Shown piece by piece: positions 22,150-32,149 of a stretch of 64,000 nucleotides of DNA. The stretch is taken from assembly GCA_036362985.1 (NCBI GenBank), contig JAYGXS010000004.1:66903661-66967660 (forward strand). The letters are read 5' to 3'. Within the stretch, counting starts at the first letter, position 1. Every line of letters begins with the position of its first letter. The translations under genes were made by a program, and so were the position numbers. The notes beneath the pieces are model-generated. The model ran no database searches. It was given only the letters and a program-made list of their open reading frames with translations, and was not told the DNA's origin. Source of the DNA: Ligula intestinalis (Eukaryota; Platyhelminthes; Cestoda; Diphyllobothriidea; Diphyllobothriidae).

Positions 22150-22760
22150 CTTTGAACCTACTTTTAATTTATTGGGTTTCTTGATATTCCTGAAACAATA
22201 TTGGTGGTTAGGAGGTCATCTACATAAACTAACCTGATGTCCAACTTGCCGCGTACAACTTCAATTTAAATGCGCAAAAACTTAACGTTAGTTTAATTTA
22301 TTTTGATTGTTTAACTTATTTATTTTTAAATTAAGTTTTAAAGTTGACTTTTCTGTTTTTTATTATGTTTATCACTTTTATTTTAGCTTTAGATTATGGT
22401 TTATGTTAAATGAGTTTAGTTGTATAATGTTTACGTTTTTTAAGTTATCTGGTTTTAGTTTAAGTTCATCATTGTTTAATTTTGTTAATTCTCAATACTG
22501 GCATAATGGCACATTTTTATTATGGCGCGTTTTTTGTTAAAACATTAGAGTATTTAAATAATAGTTCCCTTTTTTCCAATTTTATATAATTTATTTTTCA
22601 TTTATCTTTCCCTTCTTTTGTACTGCTCAGACTATGCACTCTTTATTACATCCGGTCCTATTTTACAAAAGGATAAAGCTTTCACGTACTGATCTGCGAC
22701 CCAAAATAGAATTCTACCGAAAAATTCTATAAATTATATTAACATTTCGTGCGATAGTTC
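22150..22760 (+). repeat. AT-rich dispersed repeat (plus copy 1)
   Basis: Matches 39440-40110 in order: GGTTAGGAGGTCATCTACAT, TTAAATGCGCAAAAACTTAACG, long TTTAATTT/TTTAAGTT tracts, CATAATGGCACATTTTTATTATGG, then TATTTAAATAATAGTTCCC. A third, reversed copy lies at 11.42-12.0 kb. AT-biased base composition and no frame longer than chance. Confidence 0.6.
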
Positions 22761-23339
22761 ATCCACTGTATGTTTTGGGGAATTATTTTGATGCGGATGT
22801 TACCACACCGTGACATTACGCAGGGTTTTTTCATCTGTTTGAGCGACCAAACGCTGAGCCAATATTTTTGAAAGTCTGTTCGTTGTGCCTCTACGTGTGT
22901 GCTGCCTGATCTCAGCTCAGGTCAACGGACCAGCCAAACAACCAGACAGACAGAAAAAATGTCAAGCAAGACGGTGTGCATTGTCTGCGTTTAGTTTCTG
23001 GAATTTGTATCGCAAAGTGACTGCACCAGAACTGCGTTTGAACAAAACCGGGCACTTCCGCTCCCATGGATTCCGTAAGCTATGTGGCTTAACGCCTAAT
23101 CTAAAGCCATACGTACGCAGAACATGCGTTAAGCAGAAGTCTGACGTTGCGCCAACCATAAGAACCGGCACTCGTCAGCGGTCAGTTGAAAAATGCGGAT
23201 GAGGGGAGCTCAAAAGAAAGAATGGGGTCGATTTTTACGGTAGACTAGGTCATGACATTTGCGCGCCTAAGATCGCATGTCGCGTCTGGAACCATCGTGA
23301 CGCACCCCGCCGGCTACCGGGTTATACTTCACACGCAAC

Positions 23340-23753
23340 CTGCAATACACCTCCGGAATTCGGGTTATTTTGTCTCTCGCTGCCGGCACTTTGGCTTTAA
23401 CTTTGATCTAATAACAGCATTTCAAGCAGAGAATATGACAGGAGGAGGGGTTATATATAAATTCCTAACGCCCTATGAATACACCGCTCATAATCTGCAA
23501 ACGTATACGGTATATTCTACACCTATTGTTTTACGACTGCAGTATGTCGGGTGCTGCATGCAAAAAGGCCAAGTTTGTAAAATTTTTATCATTTCTCGCA
23601 TATCAGCCTGAACACATTTGCAACAACTAAGAAATACCAATGAACGATATTAGGCAAATTAGGTACTTAAAAGACGTATAAGAAGAACTTTGTGTTTCTT
23701 AAGAAAAATTAAATTTTCTTGTTAATTTACAAGCTCCAGAGACGTAAACATTT
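23340..23753 (+). repeat. Dispersed repeat R1, left part
   Basis: Contains TGTCTCTCGCTGCCGGCACT, GGAGGAGGGGTTATATATAA, ATTCCTAACGCCCTATG, CAGTATGTCGGGTGCTGCATG and AAATTAAATTTTCTTGTTAAT in the order also seen at 32.47-32.64 plus 34.245-34.43 kb. At 23753 the match stops and resumes at 28883, which indicates a later insertion. Confidence 0.65.
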
Positions 23754-23759
23754 ATCATC

Positions 23760-24265
23760 AGGCCACCACCAGAACCATCAACGATACTATTCTAGCGCAT
23801 ATGGTGGATTCCGGACATCAGTAGGACCCCAACGAAGCCTTCAGGGTGATCTACAAGGTCCAACCAAGCTACCCTAAGTCACTGGGTCAGCGCCTGCTGG
23901 CAACAGCAGAAGCAACTGCCATCCGGTTGAGGAAGCCAATTTTGTGCGCGCCGAAGAACCTGCTGTATGCCCCAAGCTTTGCATGGCCAATGGCCACCTA
24001 GCTACTGGCATATTTTCCCCGAGCCTCCTTTCTTCCTTTCCCTCAACCCTTTCTCCCTAATTAACGCTTAACTATCTGCTTGCTACTACCCCACCCCCTC
24101 CACTATCCTCTGGACTAATTTGCCTGCAACGTCGAACGTAATTTGCCTACAATTTTCCCTTTTACGCTTTACCCCCCCCCCCATATAAATGTACTGGTCT
24201 GATGAGAATTTATTGAAAGTACACGCATGCTCGCCAATAACTCTTCGGATTTCTGTGATCTGGGA
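23760..24265 (+). mobile_element. 5'-truncated Penelope-like element copy
   Basis: Plus-strand frame: TINDTILAHMVDSGHQ, stop, DPNEAFRVIYKVQPSYPKSL, then RLLATAEATAIRLRKPILCA and NLLYAPSFAWP. This is the C-terminal GIY-YIG-associated part (the HMVDSGH...DPNEAFRVI motif and the following helix). A C-rich 3' UTR (about 24000-24185) and a terminal hammerhead at 24195-24236 follow. The same tail is encoded on the minus strand at 36.6 kb. Confidence 0.8.
24195..24236 (+). ncRNA. Type I hammerhead ribozyme motif
   Basis: Stem I arm TGGT (24195-24198), core CTGATGA (24199-24205), short stem II GAATTTATT, GAAA, stem III AGTAC/ATGCT around loop ACGC with one mismatch, C at the cleavage position (24232), then GCCA closing stem I. 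All invariant core bases are present. The very short stem II is typical of minimal hammerheads reported from Penelope-like elements. Confidence 0.7.
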
Positions 24266-24543
24266 ATTCTAAGAAAGGTTAGCGAAACCAGGAAATATAA
24301 CAGCAGCCCCCCTCCCCCAACCAGCACTTTCGAGCATTCATTTCAAACAACAGAGGTAAAAAAATGGAAAAGTCTGTCCTATTTATAAAAAATCACAGTT
24401 AAAGGAATCTTTCATGCACCGCTCGTAGGCAGCGAGTTATGTTCCAGAGTTGTTATACAAAATGGTCACAGGCCGAACTGGCCAGGGAGGGAATGGGTGA
24501 CTGGGTTCGGGAATGCCGGGATGTGATATTTACACCACTTTTG

Positions 24544-25077
24544 TCATCCCCTTGCGTTTTCTGTTTCTCGCAGTAGCGCTGCCCCCAGCCATTTCGGGGA
24601 AGTCGCTTCTGCAAAGATCATCAATTTAATCGTTTGCCTTCCCCCTGCGTAACCGTGTGGGGCCACCGTTGGATTTGGGGAGGTATTTCTCGAAGAGGTG
24701 CTATCGGTGAGCTGACCTCCAGTGTTGTCACTGGTGCTGCCACTGCTGCTGTAAGCTCTCCCTCCCCGTCTGACGATACGCGGTTCGTAGTCGGAATCCC
24801 TTGAGAGCGTGTGACTCCTGTTAGTGGCAGTGAGCTTGGATGGATTGGGTTGTTCGGGTAAGAGCGTGGCTGTGGGCCGTTTCACCAAGGCAGGCGGAAG
24901 TAACTCGCTGGAGCCGAAACGGCCGGTTGAAAGTGGCAGAGTTCGTGCTTTCAAGACAGCGCCCTCCCTTTGGGGAGATGACTTGATCGAGGGCTGTGTG
25001 GTCCGAGTCTCACTCGAACACCATGAGAAAGACTGAGCTAAACTGCCAGGAACTTTGGGTACCATGGCCAAGGCAGA
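24544..25077 (-). CDS. Candidate exon, Ser/Thr/Arg-rich protein
   Basis: Minus-strand open segment entered by TTTATTTCATCTAG| at 25077, phase 0 (SALAMVPKVPGSLAQSFSWC...). The peptide is hydrophilic and disordered, with phosphosite-like stretches (RSHTLSRDSDYEPRIVRRGG, SSSGSTSDNTGGQLTDSTSS). It remains open to TGA at 24544. No good GT donor precedes that stop. A GC donor at AAG|GCAAAC (exon end 24638, phase 2) would fit the phase 2 entry at 8821. Alternatively the stop is a real transcript end. The exon lies inside a segment bounded by PLE ends. Same-gene membership is inferred from style and phase. Confidence 0.6.
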   Translation of the reverse strand, partial: SALAMVPKVPGSLAQSFSWCSSETRTTQPSIKSSPQREGAVLKARTLPLSTGRFGSSELLPPALVKRPTATLLPEQPNPSKLTATNRSHTLSRDSDYEPRIVRRGGRAYSSSGSTSDNTGGQLTDSTSSRNTSPNPTVAPHGYAGGRQTIKLMIFAEATSPKWLGAALLRETENARG

Positions 25078-25823
25078 CTAGATGAAATAAAGAAGTAAGC
25101 AGAAAAAGAAGGAAATTGAAAGCTGACGCATGGAAGGAGACTGGACCCGATCTGGCAGCCTGCAACTCCCATCGGAGAGACTGGCCACACAAATTCAATA
25201 TTCAAGGGACGACCACCTTTGGCCAGGGAACCTCAAAGGCGGAAGGATTGACGCTTGAGGCATGGTTCTCAGACGCCAAGTCTGTCAACAGGCATCACGA
25301 CCTCTCCGCGGTCTCCAAATTCCTACGCCGTTAAGTGAGTTATTGACAGGACAAAGTCAAACCGAACTCAGGATTTGCAAGCAAAGACGGCTCTGAAAGG
25401 AAACCACCGGAAGAAAGAGCAGGATTACCAGCATCCTCTACCGTGGGGACCGAACACGAAACTAACTTTCGTCAAGCTATGCCAAAATCCATTCGGAAGG
25501 CCAAGCAGTGAAGGGAGAAAATTGATCAGCCCACGGTTAACACGCGAAGTCACAACTTTAAATTGGTGATCGATAAAGTCAGCGTAGGCTTCGACGAAGG
25601 ACAGCCGGCCCAACTGTCCGAAAACTCAGCGAACCAACAAATACATTCCGATGAGCAACACATGATCTATGAGTTTTAGCTATCACTGATGGCCGACTGG
25701 TAAGAGCTTGAAGTCTATTATCCTCAAGCAAAAACGGGTTCGATAAAGATACAGTGCTAACGACGCGAACAAGCTCGGTCACAGGGCCAGTTTCCCGGTC
25801 TGTTTGCAGTTTTTTAAACTCCT

Positions 25824-26520
25824 TTACAAGACTGACTGGGGACAGCGGACCATAGATGGATGCTCAAACAGCCTGTTGCCGTCTATCAGAATGCAATGTT
25901 GTAGATTTGTAGTGGACGTTAGCGCCATTGTGGGAACCCGTGATCGTTGAGTCATCACGCCGAAGCTGCAGTCACGCTGACTGCCCGCACCCTGTCTGGC
26001 GCGACCTACGAACACACGCAGTCTCGGCTGCACCCACGCCACGGCGCAACCTTGCGCGGTCGAGCCAATCACCTTCAAGGTTGTGTAGCGACCCCCTTTC
26101 TTAGTCATGCTTTCCTCGGACGCCGCGCGGACTAGTTCATGTCTGGCGTGACCACCACGCGTCCGCAAGAGACCATAGTCAAGGCCTCCGTTCAAGGTCA
26201 CTCCTGTCTGGCTTTCTCAAGGCGGTCTAGTCTCACTAGCCAACCACTTCTCGAGGTCAGGCCACTGCGCAAGATACGGGACATTTGTTTACGCTCAACC
26301 ACTTCCAGAGCCGACGACTCAATGTTCGGTTGTAGCTGTCCGGACTCTGGTGATCTACTTGCCGGACTTGGGATCCGACCCACTCATGGCTGGACTACAC
26401 TTGTCTGGGAGTCACTTGTATATTACTCATATTCTACTCCTTCTAACCTTAGTAAATCATTCATAACAATCTGGCCTTCCACGCCTTATTCTATTCAACT
26501 AGCTTATACATGTTGGGATA
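25824..26520 (+). repeat. Repeat arm, partly inverted at 27.55-27.80 kb
   Basis: The part GATCTACTTGCCGGACTTGG, then CCCACTCATGGCTGGACTAC, CTTGTCTGGGAGTCACTTGT, TACTCCTTCTAACCTTAG, about 26345-26460, is repeated in reverse complement at about 27590-27710. The parallel translations are nearly collinear, but no domain is recognised. The whole may be a foldback or two opposed copies of a non-coding repeat. Confidence 0.5.
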
Positions 26521-26560
26521 CGTTCTCTCATCTATTATCTGGCTGGACCACATCGTATAA

Positions 26561-26660
26561 CACATTGTTGACCCCGACGCTTCTATACATTCCACATTGT
26601 TGACCCCGACGCTTCTATACATTCCACATTGCTGACCCCGACGTTCAATTAACTCCACAT
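26561..26660 (+). repeat. Tandem repeat, 32-bp unit, about three copies
   Basis: CACATTGTTGACCCCGACGC starts at 26561 and 26593, and CACATTGCTGACCCCGACG at 26625, exactly 32 bp apart. The first two units are almost identical; the third is partial and diverged. Local slippage-type minisatellite. Confidence 0.9.
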
Positions 26661-26759
26661 TCCACAGTTGCATAAAACCAGACAGCTAACGGTGGCCACT
26701 CGGATGAATGTAGCCAGTCATCACATTACGGCGCTCCGGCAGTCAATACTTCGTCCAAA

Positions 26760-26880
26760 CTTTTCTCTTTTCCGTCTGTACAGAATGTACTTTTCCTACT
26801 TATCTGGCCTTCTCTCATCTATCAAGGAACCAGGCCTGGAAGATCGTAGCCTTTAGGGTTAACCTACATAGCCTTCGCGA
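26760..26880 (+). repeat. Dispersed LTR-like end, copy 2
   Basis: TGGCCTTCTCTCATCTATCA, AGGAACCAGGCCTGGAAGAT, CGTAGCCTTTAGGGTTAACC recurs at 27.39-27.48 kb and, more diverged, at 2.64-2.73 kb. Spacing from the next copy is about 590 bp, which could represent two LTRs of a very short element or independent insertions. Confidence 0.5.
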
Positions 26881-27359
26881 TAGATTCTTTTAGGAACCCG
26901 TGTGAGGACCTTCTGGCTTCACGCTGCCCATTAATGTGACGTGATGCACGAGTTCACGCATCGCACCGAATTTGCGTACACATGTTTTTGCATAATTAAC
27001 CGGGCATGCACACGCATGGCAGTTCGACCGTCAGTTCGACCGACAATGTCCACCGTGTGCTTCACGGCGGTATTCAGCCGTTACGGCGCCCTACGTATGC
27101 AGTTCATCTTCCCGACATCTATTGACTAGCTCAACACGAAGTGCACTTGTGGACGCCTGTCCTGACTAACTCAAATCGAAGTGACTTTTCTGAGGGCTCG
27201 TTGTTTTCGGTCTCTATAAAATCCAATCACTGCCCTATTTACACAGGACCTCCTGTGACGACTGCCGAGCAGACATCACTTCAGACGCCATCCACTGACT
27301 TGCGGTTTTGCGGTCGTCTGATAGTAGTTTTTCTACTGTCTCTTCTCCAATTCATTCTG

Positions 27360-27480
27360 TAAACAATTTATTCTTCCTTCTACACTGGCCTTTCCAAGAC
27401 TTCTCTCCCATCTCCTAAGGAACCGAACCTGGAAGATCGCAGCCGTTAAGGTTAAACCTTATTAGCTTTGAATACCACGC
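27360..27480 (+). repeat. Dispersed LTR-like end, copy 3
   Basis: TGGCCTTTCCAAGACTTCTC, AAGGAACCGAACCTGGAAGA, TCGCAGCCGTTAAGGTTAAA parallels 26.80-26.88 kb. No retroelement gene lies between the copies. Confidence 0.5.
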
Positions 27481-27544
27481 GATTGACCCTCACTCATCCC
27501 TCACGCGCTTACGCCTGGCGACTGAACGTATACCAACATTTATA

Positions 27545-27800
27545 AGCTAGTGGATAGGATAAGACGTGAAAAGCCAGAGTGTTATGAATAATTTACTAAT
27601 GCTAGAGGGAGTAGAAAATGAGTAAAAGGTAAGGGACTCACAGACCAGTGCAGTCCAACCATGAATGGGCCGGAGTCCAGGGGCGCAGTCCGGCAAGTAG
27701 ATCACTCTGTCCGGAAGTGACTGAGCATAAAGAACTCCCCCTACACTGCCTTCCGTGAAGCACGCAATGGACATCGTCGACACCCGAACTTTTAGATGCA
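27545..27800 (-). repeat. Inverted partner of the 26.3-26.5 kb repeat
   Basis: Minus-strand translation (IHGWTALVCESLTFYSFSTP) parallels the plus-strand one at 26.39-26.45 kb (THGWTTLVWESLVYYSYSTP). The similarity in DNA and in all frames implies a duplicated repeat rather than a shared gene. Confidence 0.5.
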
Positions 27801-28389
27801 TAAGATATTATCACGAGTTTTGGTAGGTGGGCGGATGGGAGAACACAGAGTTTTTCCTTCGTATAAGTGCCGTTGAGCACAAAGACGGTGGTCATATGGG
27901 AGCAAGTTCTTGAACTCGCATAGAAGTAAGTAAGTTCACACCAAAAACTAAAAATTAGGTAGAGGTTGCTCGTATAGGTTCTCATCACGTTGTGAAAAAC
28001 ACACCATTCACCGCGAGTGGTACCCGATTATCTGGCGATGAAACTGCAAAACCTTGTAGGCGTTAACCAGATGGCATACCGGTCCGAAGTCTTACCAGGT
28101 ACACCGTGGAAGTAACGACTAAAGGCAGCTGACATAGCCTTCCAATCCAGCGTAAAACATATAACTCTCTTCCTGTCAGCTGTGACCGCATTCACGTGGC
28201 ATTTGCATGCAATGCGGCTTCTGACTATTAGGCGAGGAGTGTAGCAAGTACCGAGAAGAGGACTTCTGTCAAATCAGGTATATCTGCTGTGTGGATTCGA
28301 CTCCAACCGAGGCCGCGAATCTTTTCACAATCAGTTCAATCGAATCATTGAAATCTGTCAAATGTCTAACAGCTAAAGTTAGGCTAGTA

Positions 28390-28590
28390 GTACATCCAGT
28401 GGATCCTAGATGATTACTTAGGAAATTCTGCCTGGCAGTTAGCTTACTTCGTCTGTATTGGTGCATTCCATGCGTGCAAGCAAATTGACCCAAGCCTGAT
28501 TAAATGCAGGGTTCACGGTGAGCCTCGTAGCTCAATGGGAAAGCGTTGGCTGCGCAAACCACTCCCACCGAGGCTTCTAATATTCTACTA
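28390..28590 (+). repeat. tRNA-like short repeat, family A
   Basis: Family words: CTTAGGAAATTCTGCCTGGC, AGTTAGCTTACTTCGTCTG, then CTCGTAGCTCAATGGGAAAG and CGTTGGCTGCGCAAACC. The right part imitates a tRNA D-arm and anticodon arm; the T-arm is missing because the adjoining PLE copy starts here. Compare 53410-53680. Confidence 0.6.
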
Positions 28591-28882
28591 GCGTGGCCAA
28601 TGGCCACCTAGCTACCGGCATTTTCCCCCGAGCCTCCTTTCTCCCTTTCCACCCCCCCCCTCCTCCCTAATTACCGCTTAATTATTCGCTTGTTTCTACC
28701 CCACTTCCTCCTATATCCCCTGGACTAATCTGCTTGTTACGTTGAACTTAATGTACCTACAATTTTACCTTTTACGCTTTACCCCTCTCCCATATAAATG
28801 TACTGGCCTGATGAGAATTTATTGAAAGTACACGTATGCTCGCCAATTACTCTTCGGATTTCTGCGATGGGAATTTTTACAA
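28590..28882 (+). mobile_element. PLE 3' terminal fragment
   Basis: GGCCAATGGCCACCTAGCTAC, CCCCGAGCCTCCTTTC, a C-rich UTR and ACCCCTCTCCCATATAAATG match 23.99-24.19 kb base for base over long stretches. It ends with the hammerhead at 28804-28845 and TTCTGCGATGGGAATTTTTAC. Only the last 290 bp of the element are present. Confidence 0.75.
28804..28845 (+). ncRNA. Type I hammerhead ribozyme motif (best copy)
   Basis: Stem I TGGC (28804-28807) pairs with GCCA (28842-28845). Core CTGATGA is 28808-28814, stem II GAATTTATT 28815-28823, GAAA 28824-28827. Stem III AGTAC (28827-28831) pairs with ATGCT (28836-28840) except at the innermost position, across loop ACGT. C17 is 28841, the predicted cleavage position. 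Every invariant core residue is as in the hammerhead consensus. Stem II has only one to two pairs. Confidence 0.75.
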
Positions 28883-29030
28883 ACGTAAAAGTTTCTATAA
28901 AATAGAGCAAAAATCTTAAATCTTTTTCTTTAGTTGAATGCACAACCTAACCACTTTCTTTGTTCGCAAAGAACGTTTCCTTACTCACAATATTTTAAAC
29001 ATCATTTCGTTATTCATTTACAACTAGCGC
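28883..29030 (+). repeat. Dispersed repeat R1, right part
   Basis: Continues the R1 repeat interrupted at 23753. TTGTTCGCAAAGAACGTTTCC, TTACTCACAATATTTTAAAC and TCGTTATTCATTTACAA match 34.47-34.53 kb (TGTGCAAAGAACTTTTCCTT, then CAAAATATTTTAAAATTAATTCC). Confidence 0.6.
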
Positions 29031-29099
29031 GGAAGCCCGGCTTCGCCTTGGGCTTCCTTACATGTTGTTGTCCCTTAGGTAGGTAAACCGTTTATGAGA

Positions 29100-31140
29100 A
29101 CTTCTTAAAATAATTATGTCCAGTTCAGTTTTATTAGGGAAATATAGGTTAATGCGTTTAGACTCTTTCTTTGTACATAGCTGTGATGCAGAACATGTGG
29201 CGTTGCCAGTAATGGAACTATGTTAAGAGAGGCAGAACCTTTGTTGATGTACTTGCAGACGTACTTGCTGGACTTCGCTAAGTCGCAAAATTGAATACTT
29301 TTGACAGTAAGGGGCAATATTGCACAATCCAACGGTTATCAATTATTACATCACCGTTTCGCCTTCGAATCCGCCAATCGCAGGTTTTCGCCTTCTATAG
29401 AGAGGTTAACCATCGTCATCAGTCTGAGTTGCACATAGGAATCGTTTGGGATATATCCTGGTACATTTACCATCCTTCATGCAAGGACTGTTGGGATTTA
29501 TCTGACCGCATGGGCCATGCACCATTTGAGTTTTGATCGTTTCAAGCCGAACAGCATCAGCGAACCGGTCATTCAACTCTGCGCATATGAATTTGTCGAC
29601 ATCAGAAGAGTGAAGTTTTTCCTTTAGCCAGACCAAAATGTGAGCGTGGGGCAGTCCTCTCTTTTTGCTACTCTACAGTGTACATATGACACTGAACGTC
29701 ACAGAAAATTTTGAATTTTGTGATGTGTTTCATCATGGTTTTCAACTTAAGCTGGAATACCCACGCGGACAAATCATGGCGATGCTATGGCAGTTGACCG
29801 GGGAGCAGCTCATCAGTAATTTCAGGCCATGATGGGTTGCAGGTTAACGTAATGAATAGATCCGGGCGTACAAAATGTCAAACGCAAACCAACGCATCTT
29901 AAGTTTTCTCATGCATATAGCGAGGATACCCAGTGCGGCTTGACGGCAAGATGAAAAGTTGACTGTGACCAGCATTATCACCAATTTCAGTAAGGATATT
30001 GCCTCTAAGGTGGGTGTAGTTGTCCACGCAAAGTTCTTTCTGGTGTGTGCGAAACTAGAAAAGTCGCTCTGTTTCCATGTTGGCAAACATACCAACAGCA
30101 AGTTGAAAAAACAACGTTTTGAATCGAAAAAGTAGGCTATAAGATCGTTCTCGAATCATAAAGTGATATGAGTAGAAGGCTTTACAACTGACTGTTTTAT
30201 GGATGCCCATTTGAAGTGGTAACCGTCTTCACCATTAACATGCATGAGAGGGTATTGCAAAGCGTCGTATGAATGGTGTGCCTCATATATCCCTTGCATT
30301 ATATCGTCTCTCCTTCTCAAGACAATATCTCTTTTGTCGTGCTGTGTTTCTGACATGATGACGGCCATCTCGTTACATGTGTTAGCATTAAATCTTCGTT
30401 GATGTTCTCCACGACGACTTTTATCGGCATCTAGCACAAAAGTTAAGTCAATGGAAGCGTGCATCTCCAAGGCGGAGTTTAAACTGTTAACGTAGCTGTT
30501 GCGTTGGTGTAGCATGTCGTGAAGGGACAATATTATGTGATGCTTCATGTCTGGGTACACTCAGGATCAGCTTTGAACCTGCAGGTTGATGTTTTCTACG
30601 AAGTTTATCCGTAGAAATTTCGGCTCGCCATCAGGAGGAGGTAGTAACGATCCATTCCGGTCGCAAACTTGGCCTTCCACCTTAAAGGTTGGCATAAATC
30701 CCACCTTATAAACAATGTCGGCACCAAAAGAGGTCATTTGAAAGGCCCCGTTGAGATTTTTTATGTTGAAGAGAAAATTTTTCGAGTCGTCGGTATCACC
30801 AGCAAGCACTATTTGGAGTATTTCTGGTGGATGGGGGAAGTTATGCAGGAGAACTTTGCCGTTGGAACAGCACCTGCTGTTTGCTTCACCAGTCCATTTT
30901 TTCGTCTGACAATGCCCACAAACTTCCAAAATCTTCCTAATGGAAACATTTGCATCTCCCGCATAACCAAGACTTGCATTTTAATTGAATATGGCATTGT
31001 TCCATACTTGAGCACTTTTGGAAGCATTCCCCGGGCCAGGGTCGCCAAACCGTATGTGAAGTGGTTGCGAACTTTAGTTTTCAGCATCGGTGGGCTGTTG
31101 ATCCGCTCTTTGTGATGCTTGCATAGCCAGACGTGCACTT
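29100..31140 (-). pseudogene. Helitron Rep/helicase-like region, decayed
   Basis: Minus-strand blocks in order: MEVCGHCQTKKWTGEANSRC, then CSNGKVLLHNFPHPPEIL (zinc-ribbon-like start); AFQMTSFGADI; RRFNANTCNEMAVIMS; HHSYDALQYPLMHVNGEDGY; FITFTCNPSWPEITDELLPG (frame-shifted, about 29850-29790); LHSSDVDKFICAELNDR, then VHGPCGQINPNSPCMKDGKC; and SSKYVCKYINKGS at about 29260. These are the conserved order of the Helitron helicase-like N-terminal/Rep domain. Frames shift several times and the helicase half is absent, so this is a dead 5' fragment. The two-His Rep metal site and catalytic Tyr region could not be confirmed. Confidence 0.85.
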
Positions 31141-31189
31141 CTACGTCTAGGTTATTCGTTTTGCCGACGTTTCGAATGTCCTATCCTAC

Positions 31190-31396
31190 CTAGCTTTCTT
31201 CTTTGCAGAGTTTGGACTTCAGTCTTTTAAAAGCGGTTAGTTTGATGGCGAATCGCGTCTTAGTGCCTTCGTTGGAGCATTTGCTCTTCGGTTTCTTGGT
31301 AGTGATTAGTTTGATGGCGAATCGTATCTTTGTGTATTCTTTGCAGCATTTGATCTTCGGTTTCTCTGGAGCGTCGATATCGCTGACGCATAGCAT
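31190..31396 (-). repeat. 23-codon repeat array upstream of Helitron Rep scrap
   Basis: The minus-strand translation contains three imperfect units: EKPKIKCCKEYTKIRFAIKL, KKPKSKCSNEGTKTRFAIKL, KRLKSKLCKEES. The DNA unit is about 69 bp (TTTGATGGCGAATCG... recurs at 31240 and 31309). Basic repeats of this type often precede Helitron proteins, so this may be its N-terminus, but the link is inference. Confidence 0.55.
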
Positions 31397-31499
31397 TAGT
31401 CTCCAGGCGAAGCCATCTTTCTGCTAATGTTTCTTGCTAACGTCTATTAACGTCATCGTCTGAACTTGTGTTCTCGCAGCTGCTCTAATTCCTTTTCTA

Positions 31500-32140
31500 C
31501 CTAACGAGGTAGAACCTACAAATAGGTTATTATTCTGAACAAAATAACATTGGGTAGAAAAGAAGTAAGTTCACAACGTTACCTTCAGTCACCGGCCCAT
31601 CATCGTTTGCCGGGTTGTTTGCGTTCAGAACATTTCTGACGGCATCACTGTTGTCCAAAATGATAGTTTGTAAAGGTTAGAATGAAAGTGTGGGGATTTA
31701 TGTGGTAGGCCATTCAATCTAATCTAAGAGCTAGCTCGCGACAACATAGGCGTAAACAAGGGGGGGGGGGGGTTCCAAATGATCGTAGGTCAAGGGGTTT
31801 AGGTCAGTGAGTATCAAACCCCTTCCCCACCCCCACCCACCCCCGTGGCGTATTCACATCCGGCTGTCACGTCGGCTGTCAATCGCCAGTCTGAAACAGC
31901 TGCCTGCCATCAATGATAAAAGGGAAAAAACAGACAAGGACACCAGCACGGTCCCCTGTGATCGACGTACAGACTGGCGCGTGAAAGGCGCGCAAAAGGC
32001 GGGCGGCGCGCGTGACTAATATTCAGATAGGAGCGCATGCCCTGATTGCGCGCGTTTGTGTGTGCCCACACTCCGTGATCGACTTAACAACAGATGCCAT
32101 CCACCAATGATAATGGATGTCTACACAGATGTAGGCAAGG
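31500..32140. other. Non-coding sequence with G and C runs
   Basis: A G run lies at 31760-31772 and a C-rich CCCACCCCCACCCACCCCC at 31826-31844, about 55 bp apart and potentially complementary. CG-rich GCGCGC words occur at 31985-32010. No exon, tRNA or element identified. Confidence 0.4.
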
Positions 32141-32149
32141 CTTTTATTA

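Larger units (their letters stand above)
23754..28882 (+). mobile_element. 5.1-kb composite insertion with PLE 3' ends at both sides
   Basis: The R1 repeat is continuous only if this interval is removed: ACGTAAACATTT (23742-23753) and ACGTAAAAGTTT (28883-28894) match 10/12 and correspond to the same place in the copy at 34.44 kb. Both edges hold PLE 3' sequences in the same orientation (23760-24265 and 28590-28882), each with a hammerhead. Between them are the minus-strand exon at 24.54-25.08 kb, several repeats and no visible reverse transcriptase. It may be a PLE tandem array enlarged by later insertions, or a mobilised host segment. Confidence 0.5.

Noticed and set aside
22885..23202. Open plus-strand frame with KLCGLTPNLKPYVRRTCVK and ...RTGTRQRSVEKC, loosely resembling the spacing near a Wnt N-terminus
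   Set aside because: Only a few residues fit the Wnt pattern, conserved cysteines are not in register, and no convincing splice pair bounds it.
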